Origin: Thunnus maccoyii
Lineage: Eukaryota > Chordata > Actinopteri > Scombriformes > Scombridae
DNA length: 64,000 nucleotides
NCBI RefSeq assembly: GCF_910596095.1
Contig: NC_056550.1
Location: 20,394,001-20,458,000, forward strand
Direction: 5' to 3'
Part shown: positions 55,801-64,000 of the stretch, piece by piece
How positions within the stretch are numbered: position 1 is the first letter of the stretch
Layout: the number at the start of each line of letters is the position of its first letter
The notes under the pieces: generated by a model
Database searches by the model: none
Told to the model about the DNA's origin: nothing
What the model saw: only the letters and a program-made list of their open reading frames with translations
Position numbers and translations under genes: made by a program

Positions 55801-56699
55801 ACAAAAAAAGTCCCATCCAAACAACTTTCAAAGCAAAATGTGATCCAACTCAGTTCACAAATTGTTGGCCCTCTCTGCCTCAAAACTCTGTGTGCTTGCA
55901 AATAATATCTTTAAAAGCCAATACCTGAGAATGCACCCACCAGATATCTGGACTCACTCGACTCTTCTGACTGGTTTCAACAGTTTGGTTTATGTGAAAT
56001 TTAAAATTCCCAAAAGTATGGGATAAAGAAAGTGTATGTGAATTTATAAATAAGAGTAAGAAATATGTCTGAAAGTTGAAAGGTGTAGTAGTCTATTGTA
56101 AAATGATAAAGGTGGTTTGCTATTTGAATAAATCAATGTTATCTTATTGCTCTCCTCTGCTCTTATTATTAAATGTCATTCTGTGTACTATTCCTCTTAT
56201 ATTCCTTTGAATGTAAGGTGAGTACTACAGATAGTACGTTATTATATTATATAGATTATAGTCTGTCGTATGGATGCAGGTGTTAAATGGAGGTGAGTCA
56301 GGGTTGATCTTTCATTGTTGATCAGGGGAGAAAAGTGAAATCTAAAATGTGAGCGTACGTCAACATTTTTATGCACTAACAAAAGTGAAATTCCCTAAAA
56401 GGTAGCTATTGCAGCCCAATGCTGTAGTTTCTGTCTCATTTTAATTGATTTTCTGCTGCCAACAGGAACGATAGGATTTGTACTGTCGCTCCCTGCACAC
56501 TGCTGCCGGCCTTCACAGTGTGATTGTATCTTGGCATGGTCTAAATGAAAACAATTTTTCACCTGTCTTTAAACTTTTGCCATCAGATCCACATTTATTA
56601 AACTCATGCACCTTTTCAGTATGAAATGTCAATTGACCAAAGTACTGTCACAAATTTTCTCTAAATCTTCTACCATTGTCTGACTTATCTCTGAATATA

Positions 56700-56769
56700 C
56701 AGTACCAGTCAAAAGTTTGGATACATTCTCTTGAATAAGAAAATGTTTACAACCTTTTGACTGGTACTG
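56700..56769. mobile_element. 70-bp Tc1-type hairpin (copy C)
   Basis: Bounded by CAGTACCAGTCAAAAG on the left and its inverse CTTTTGACTGGTACTG on the right; the left flank is TA. These arms are the termini of the Tc1-like element at 63709. Only about 30 bases separate them, so this looks like two transposon ends with no middle. Confidence 0.7.
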
Positions 56770-59700
56770 CAGAAGTCAATAAATGTAATAATTATATGTC
56801 TGTATGGCCCCCGTAACAAGGATTTAATTCACAGAATTACAATTTAGCTGTTATGTTCTAACAAGATTTCATTTCCAGAGTTCACATGCACAGAGACACC
56901 AACCATATAAAAGGCACTATTTCCTGGTACGCCAGCTGTGCACTTCAGTGTGGTCCTGTCATGTTACTTTAAGTATGGAAGCATCCTAATAAACTCTTAA
57001 GCACTCAGAATGATTAGCTATTGCATAACCTGAAACAGTGCCAAAGGGTTAAAGCCCAGTTTTAATGTAGTTCAGGCATTACTGGGCTTCAGTCTTGGGC
57101 TGTATTCCAAAAGGACAATTTAAGAGAATTACTAGACGCACATCAAGTTGTCAGAGATACACGTTCCATCAATGAAAGCCCAAAGAAACATTGCATTGCC
57201 GAGGAGAAATGTATCCCACATATGTGGGCTTAATTTGTTGCATGCATCCTAAATCAGCTAAAAAAACAATGCATCTAAATGAATGTCCGTGTATAGAACA
57301 TTGTATGTGGGACATACTGTGCATTTCTATTGTGTTCATACACTGTGTGGGCTGATACTCAGCAATTCACCATCGCATTATAACAGTGGTCTCTTGATTT
57401 GAATACATGCAATTATTTTTGCTTGAGAGAGGTGAGAAGAATGTGTGTACTTATTTGGATTACTGCAGTTCGATTTATATTAGCGTGGATCTATCCCTCA
57501 GCATCATTGTCATTTCTATTATTTATGTGTAATATCACATGGAAACCTTGAAAATGTGGAGCATTCAAGGGAGAGAGCATTCAATGACTATTTCAGTTCA
57601 TGTTAGTTATTAATGATTTAAAGTGATGTTCACTTTGCCAGAAATATTTAAATAAAGCATCTTCTTAGGCAATTAAATGCCTCACAGTCATTATGATATT
57701 TTAGATCAAAACTAGACATCTTAAGGATTTGGAGAGTTTGAGTCTTCAGGGTTACTGTGCGTCTTTTAGGGACAAAATAATTTATATTCAGAAATATTTT
57801 TTTGGCATTTACATGTTCAAAGAAACAGTGTAACTGAGTGCTCACAATATATATTATATACAGTATATTTCATGTGAACTGTATGAAATAAAGTGGTTTG
57901 CTGGCTGATTCCATGCTAATTAATTGCCAGTTTGCAGATATTTGTACCTTTTTTCGTAACACTACTTCAAAAAATCACTTTTTAAGCACAATGGGTGTGT
58001 CAGTAAATAAAAAACAAATAAGATACACAGATTCTTTATGAATTGGATATGACTGTACTCACACATCACACATGTCCTGATAAATTGATTCAGATAATCC
58101 TCATACTGTACAGTGGATGGACTCTGTGGAATTTTATTTCTGGCTTATTACCAGCATTGTTTCACACTTGCAGAAAGACACCAACAACTTCCATCGTCTC
58201 CGTCTGTGTTTACAGTTCCCAGTCACTCCCACTGTGTACCAAAAACTAATAAAAACAACTTGCATGCTTGCAGTGCTGTGGATAGAGAGGATCCATCATT
58301 GCAAAAAGAAGCAGAAAATGAATATACAAAATATTACTATTTCTCCTGTGTTCCTTCAGATGAGCAGTCTGTATCAAATGGGCTGGACCTCAAATATTAA
58401 ACAGAGCTGCCAAATGAATTTGATGATGAGCAGCACTGTCTGGCACATTAATGGTATGTGTTTCTTCTAAGGATTATTCAGAAATCTGTTACAGAGTTGA
58501 TGTTAATTCCAAAAAAAAAAAAAAAATCTACTCAACATTAGATTGTTAGTACTGTCAAGACTTAATTTGTGCCAAACCTTTGTTGATAGCCATAGTTACT
58601 GGTTTAACACCATCAAAGCATCTAATTCCAAATTTTTTATGAATATTGTTCCCCTATTAAGTTACAGCTGTTGACAGAATAACCAGGCAGAGGTCATATG
58701 AAGAGACACGTCTGATATCCATTTTATGAGGTTTTTTTGGGTAGTAACTCATTTAAAGTTACAGTTGGACCTTTCCAGAGGACCTATAGTCCCTTGTGTG
58801 TCGGCCTCTGAGCTCAGAGATGAATTGGCTCGCTGGAATCTCATCTGTTATAGACAATAATAGTCCGTGGTATAAAATCTTACTGAATATGCAGAGTAAT
58901 AAATGTATTGCCATTTACAGATTGCACTTGAATGGTGTCTACATTCAACATTTACGTGCAAAAAAAGATTTTAATATTTAAGGATATATTCTCAAAATTT
59001 ATATCTTAAGTCACAAATATCCAAATAAGCATCCAAAAAAATATTTTACCTTGTGTCTTGAAGGCCTGTGGGAGAAAGTTTTGTCTGCTTCTCTCCCTGC
59101 TCACTTGCAACCTCATTCCCTGCCAAAGAACAACACATACAAACAACCAGCTGAGCTACAGCTATAAAGAAACTGTATCAGAGAGAGGTATCCTTCAATT
59201 TTTTTCAATTCACAAGTCACTGTACCTGACCTCTGTTCTGTGTTCAATATATGCACTGGCAACAAAAGGCGATACCGTCAAATTTGATATAACTCTGAGT
59301 CAGTCTTCACTCTTCTTCCTCCAGCTCCATTGCAGCTACATGTAGACTGACTTTCCTTGTCTTTATTCCCTTAACAGTGAGAAACAAAAACGTGGGAGTG
59401 CTGCATTTGGGAAAGCCCAGCCTGAACTGATCTCCTCTCTGAAATTCTGGCCTGAGTTGATGGATACTGACTGAGCATAAATATTCAAGCTCTGTGGCAC
59501 CATCTGTGCAGACACATAAGAAACGGAATTATCATTTCACAAATCAAAAGCTTTTAAGCCACACCTATACGTATGGTAGAATTACAAATTCTTTTTTTTT
59601 TTTGCACCTTCAAAAATGCATCAACGATATAGATCAAAGTAAAAAGTGCACTTTTATTCAAACAGTGGACCATTTACAGAAGATAGAGCAGAGATTTACA

Positions 59701-60311
59701 ATGGGTGAGTCTTGCACTGACTACAAGTATGAGAATATTATTAAAAAATAAAATATATAAGATCAAAACCAAAATTTCAAGAGAAGAAATATTATTGAAT
59801 GTTATGTAGTATTAGCCAACAAGGATTTCATTTCCTTTCTGATTTACTTTAAACTGTGTTTCAGCTTTTGCTCTTCTGTCTTGTCAATATCTGAAGAGCA
59901 TTTACACATGTATTCATTATTGAATATTTCTCATATGGTCTAGTGTGGTTACTAAAGCAGCTTAGTTCTTTTGACTGCCACTGAATATAATCATCAGTGG
60001 AAAAAAAAAAAAACTGCACATAAGCGTTTTTAATTAAATTCTCTTGCTTAGAAATGCCAGAGGCTGTCTCTAATTTGAAGCAGTGTGTTGTTGAGAATAG
60101 GGATATTATTTTCAGGTCAAAATTAAATTTGTTGCAAAGGTTCCTATCAGAATCAAATACCTGCAAAAAAGCTGTCGTTGCTTCATGTTAAAATAATGCT
60201 CAGTGTTTCCTGTTGCAGAGGGGGCAACCTATTAAGAATATTTTAACCTTGATCAGGAGCAATTTTGGTTTTGATGTACCAACATTTATTCCACATCAAT
60301 AATAATAATAT

Positions 60312-60352
60312 ATTTTTTATCTATACAGCGCTTTTCAAGGTACTCAAAGATC
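60312..60352. repeat. Short fragment related to the repeat at 43881
   Basis: CTATACAGCGCTTTTCAAGG and TACTCAAAGATC resemble the left part of that family. Confidence 0.4.
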
Positions 60353-63300
60353 GTTTGTTTTTACAGTTAAGTTTTCAAGTATGGATTAAACAAACAACAT
60401 ATAACATTGATTTGTTTTAAAGGTGCTGGAAGGCAAATTCTGTTACCTGTGGACGGAGCCAGGCCAGCTGTTACCAATGTTTGTGCTAAGCTAATTGGCA
60501 GTAGCTACATATTTATTGTACAAATGATCTTCTTAAGGCAAATATCCATATTTGTTACATATAATAAGCACATGCTATTCCTTCACCCAACCATGAAGCT
60601 TGAAATGTGAGTAACAAAATAAAGACAAAGATGTGTTTCTGTGAAATTGTTTGTTTTTCTGCACTGTAGTGGTGAAAAATCACTATCTTAAGGAGATTAG
60701 CAGCTGTCACAACAACCAAAGCACATTATAAACTAGATGCAGTATAACAAACATGAATATAAAAACTCAGGATCACACAAAGTCCTCTTACTGTCATACA
60801 TAATTAAAAGCAAAATTAGAACTGATACAGTAGCTTAATTAAGTTGTTTTTTTTAAATAACCTTTTACTCTCAGTTTTCCAGATCAGCCATAAAAAGTCA
60901 ACCTTCTAAAGAAACTTGATAGCTGACAAAAGGATTCCAGTAAATGTTTGTCTGCACCATGTTTTTTGAATGAATATCTGATAAGAAACCAGCACAGTGA
61001 AAAGCTCATTTGGCACATAAAACATGTTGCAAAATATGCTTATCGCTGTGTACCACAGGGTGAATGTTAACTGAGCAAAGTTTATCATAATGGTGAATTT
61101 AAATGACAAAAAATATTTTTTTAGCAGATAAAATTATCATTTCATGTCCTCATATTCAGCACCCTCCTCACCTTCATGACCTCCCCCACAGTGTGAAAAT
61201 GTCCTCTGAATTTTAAATCAGCTATATGAAAATCCTTGTTGTGAAAAGGTCACAAGGTCTCACTTTTCATTGAGCCTGTGAGACTGTCACCGACTATCAC
61301 GTTATTATCAGCAAACTAACTTTCAAGGTTTAGCAGGAGTTCAATCCTGAACACTCGACATGCATTTGATGGCATCAAACCTTCAGGTGTCAGCCTTCAC
61401 TTTAAGTATTCATTGCAATTTATGATCTATTTTGAATGGAATGAAAATGCCATCTGTGCAATAAAACTTTCATGAGTTATTGATTTAAAAAACTGGATAT
61501 AACACAGACCTGAGCCTTTGAAGAGCTCAGTCATATCCCATATTTTTCACTCCATCTGCCATGTTGATTTGCCAGCTTTCATACACTAACTTGTTTTTTT
61601 TTTTCTGCATGGATGTTGTTTTTCAAGTCCAAACTTTTGTCAAAGTAATATCCTACTCTGTTAAAAAGTGGACAAGGAAGTCTGTCTGACAAAAGCCAAG
61701 TATCTTTCTGAACTCACACAGAAAAAAAAAAAAAAACACATCAGTGCCAGCAGCAAATTTCACTAATAATGTAAATTCAGCCTCTAATTGGCAGCACACC
61801 AGCTGTTTCTCACCAAAAATAATGAGTCTGTTTTTCTTTCATGAGAAAATTACCTATCTTCTTTAGACACTTAACGCATGGCTTCAGTTTCCGTGTCTGT
61901 GTCCTGACTACGCCGCTACAGCCTGAGGTTTCCTGATAGAGATCCGGACTGAACCTGCCTGACATTGCCAGCAGCCGAAGGAGAAAGTGAAGCTTTTACC
62001 ACCAACAGGCAGCTTACTGACTGCTCAAGACTGACTGATTCATTTCCTGCCTTTGTTGGTAAAGACAATATAAACCCCTTCGTAAGTCCTCCACCTTGTC
62101 TTCATCCTCCTTAATGGCTCACTGCACAGTTTGATTGTATGCAGATGAGGAAACCTGATGAAGTCAGTTTTTGTGCACACGCATAACCGCAGGGTCTTAG
62201 ATCCGCCACTCGAGTGCGACTCATTAATGATTTCTGGGACTCCAACTCTTACATATTCACTGAGCAATATAAAAGGTTAATAGGTGTTTTATTTTCTCTG
62301 TGTAAAGGAAGGCAGACACTAGTGGTCAGATTGCAATTCTTGTTGGGTATTAAATAAAAGAGTCTTCTGGCCTTGTGATGTTCATATTAATGACTTGCTG
62401 ATGGCTAATTTAATGAGATCCAGGTTCTTTTAATGAGCAAACATTAAAAAAGTGTCACTCATCAATGTCTGCTTGGTACTTGTAAGTACATGCAGAACAC
62501 ATTCGTTTTCACTAAAAAGACTAAAAAAACTAATCACTTCAGCTATGTCACAGGCTCAAATGCTCTGGATTTAGAAAATGAGCGACACACACACACACAG
62601 TTCTCGCACACACAATCATAAACGTACGAAACACTTTAACATATGTAACACATACACACTCACAACGCCTCTGACACTAGCACAGTAAAATGTAAGCCAT
62701 ACTGTCATCCCCAGTGAGTTTTCATGTGAGATTACATAAATTTCAAGACTCCATTAAGAGCACTCATGGGTGATTTTCTTCCACAGCATGAGAAATTTCG
62801 CTAAGTGATTACATGGTTTGCATGCAGTGATGTACAGTAGGTTGAGAGACGCGACACAGAAGGTTCACAGCCCGTAATGTGAGTAATTGTCACAGCATAT
62901 GTTGCTCCATCTTTTCCCGTTTTGCCCCCCCTCTGGTTTCTGAAGAGAGACTTTCGCACATACATGTGAATCACAGACATGTTTTTTTATTTGTTGGCGT
63001 AAACATTTCATATCGCTGCATGTATGCAGGTCACTTCCTCTCCAAGAATTACATTCACATTTCCAATAATTTGATTTTAGTTACTCAGTAAATTAATCTA
63101 ATAAAACCTTGATTAACTGGAGAAAAGAGGCATGTTTAACATTTATGTTGTTGCAGAATGGAACTCATTTTTGTTCCTGTAGCATGATATATATTAATAA
63201 CTGCATATCACAAGATTACATTCTACAAAATGTGGTGGATAAAAGTTTTTACAATCATTTTACAAAATTAATCTCCAAAAGTATTCATAGAAATTAGACT

Positions 63301-63708
63301 TCAATTATATGGTAAAATGGGATATTTGTTCATCTGAACTGCATAATATATAATATATAACAAATCACTCAGTGGTGCTTCTTTTGCCACTCATGTCACC
63401 CGTCGAGTTCACTTAGGCGCCACAGTGGCTTTACATCGCCACATAACCACTATCATACTTCCTCATTACGTGATCTCAGTCACAGGAGGTTAACTGTGCA
63501 TGTCGCTGATGATGTCACACATGATGCTCCTGCATCTGGACTGCCAACTGTGTAGGTTTATGAAGCCTTAAAGGAAACAGAAACAGTTCAGAGTTTTTTT
63601 CTGGCATTTCCAGGGGACAGGGATGTGATTCATGCTCAGGTCAAGCTGACCTTTCATTGATGTGATAATTTAATGATATTCCTCAATACACTCACATTAT
63701 ACTTAGTA

Positions 63709-64000
63709 TAGTACCAGTCAAAAGTTTGGACACACCTACTCATTCAAGGGTTTTTCTTTATTTTTACTATTTCTACATTGCAGAACAATACTGAAGACAT
63801 CAAAACTATAAAGATCCATAAGACAAAGCAAAATGTCTTTCATATTTTAGATTCCTCAAAGTGCCCACTATTGGCAATATCTTAACCAGCTTCATGAGGG
63901 AGTCACCTGGAATGGTTTTCATTGAACAGATGTGTCTTGTCAAAAGTTAACTGCTGGAATTTCTTGACTTCTTAATGCGTTTGAGACCATCAGTGTTGTG
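63709..64000. mobile_element. Tc1-like transposon end, cut by the window edge
   Basis: Starts TAGTACCAGTCAAAAGTTTG with GACACACCTACTCATTCAAG and TTTTTCTTTATTTTTAC, the well-known fish Tc1-type terminus. AACCAGCTTCATGAGGGAGT, AGTCACCTGGAATGG and CTTCTTAATGCGTTTGAG follow. In intact copies these lie upstream of the transposase. A stretch of the usual left region seems shortened near 63810-63850. Coding capacity beyond the edge is unknown. Confidence 0.75.

Larger units (their letters stand above)
52853..63708. other. Gene-poor tract, right part
   Basis: No exon, tRNA or rRNA was recognised in this 10.9-kb stretch. It holds A/T runs (53149, 54856-54884, 58510), a Tc1-related hairpin (56700), AT-rich (TA)n near 57849, a short repeat fragment (60312-60352), and a (AC)n run near 62585-62600. 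Non-coding first exons of elfn1 could lie here but none can be picked out. Confidence 0.35.

Overview
The window reads as a stretch of a ray-finned fish chromosome, most likely a percomorph teleost. The evidence is spliced vertebrate genes with GT/AG introns, an AT-rich background, (CA)n microsatellites, and many fish-type interspersed repeats (Tc1-like ends, hAT-like and piggyBac-like non-autonomous elements). There are no bacterial operons, CRISPR arrays, tRNAs or rRNAs that I could find. All homology calls rest on reading the translations and comparing them with families I know; no search was run.

Three protein-coding genes can be rebuilt exon by exon. (1) mafk, plus strand: probable non-coding first exon near 1.9-2.09 kb, coding exons 8543-8578 and 8667-9104, 157 aa, with a probable 3'UTR reaching about 13.7 kb. 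(2) tmem184a, minus strand: eight coding exons from 33473 down to 15028, 414 aa, with a promoter near 34.1-34.2 kb. (3) psmg3, minus strand: two coding exons (36898-36680 and 35585-35433), 123 aa, with a non-coding first exon near 38.3-38.45 kb. From memory, human 7p22 has the same neighbours in the same orientations (MAFK+, TMEM184A-, PSMG3-, then ELFN1+).

Layout: 1-1.8 kb, upstream flank. 1.84-9.1 kb, mafk promoter, long intron 1 and coding exons. 9.1-13.7 kb, mafk 3'UTR. 13.7-34.2 kb, tmem184a, with introns full of old transposons. 34.96-38.47 kb, psmg3. 38.5-64 kb, a gene-poor tract with no convincing coding exon. By synteny this last tract should be the upstream region of elfn1, whose coding exon would lie beyond the right edge. 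It holds several repeats and ends inside a Tc1-like transposon.

The three genes are not a pathway. mafk encodes a small Maf transcription factor (partner of NRF2, NF-E2 and BACH), tmem184a a multi-pass membrane protein of the OST-alpha/TMEM184 family, and psmg3 a proteasome assembly chaperone. The most interesting observations are a near-perfect CRE-type Maf recognition element in the mafk promoter, predicted mafk and tmem184a 3' ends that almost touch, a piggyBac-like element with repeated GGGTCAAATTTGACCC palindromes and a nested second repeat, and three about 70-bp hairpins resembling fused Tc1 ends. I found no clearly new biological system.
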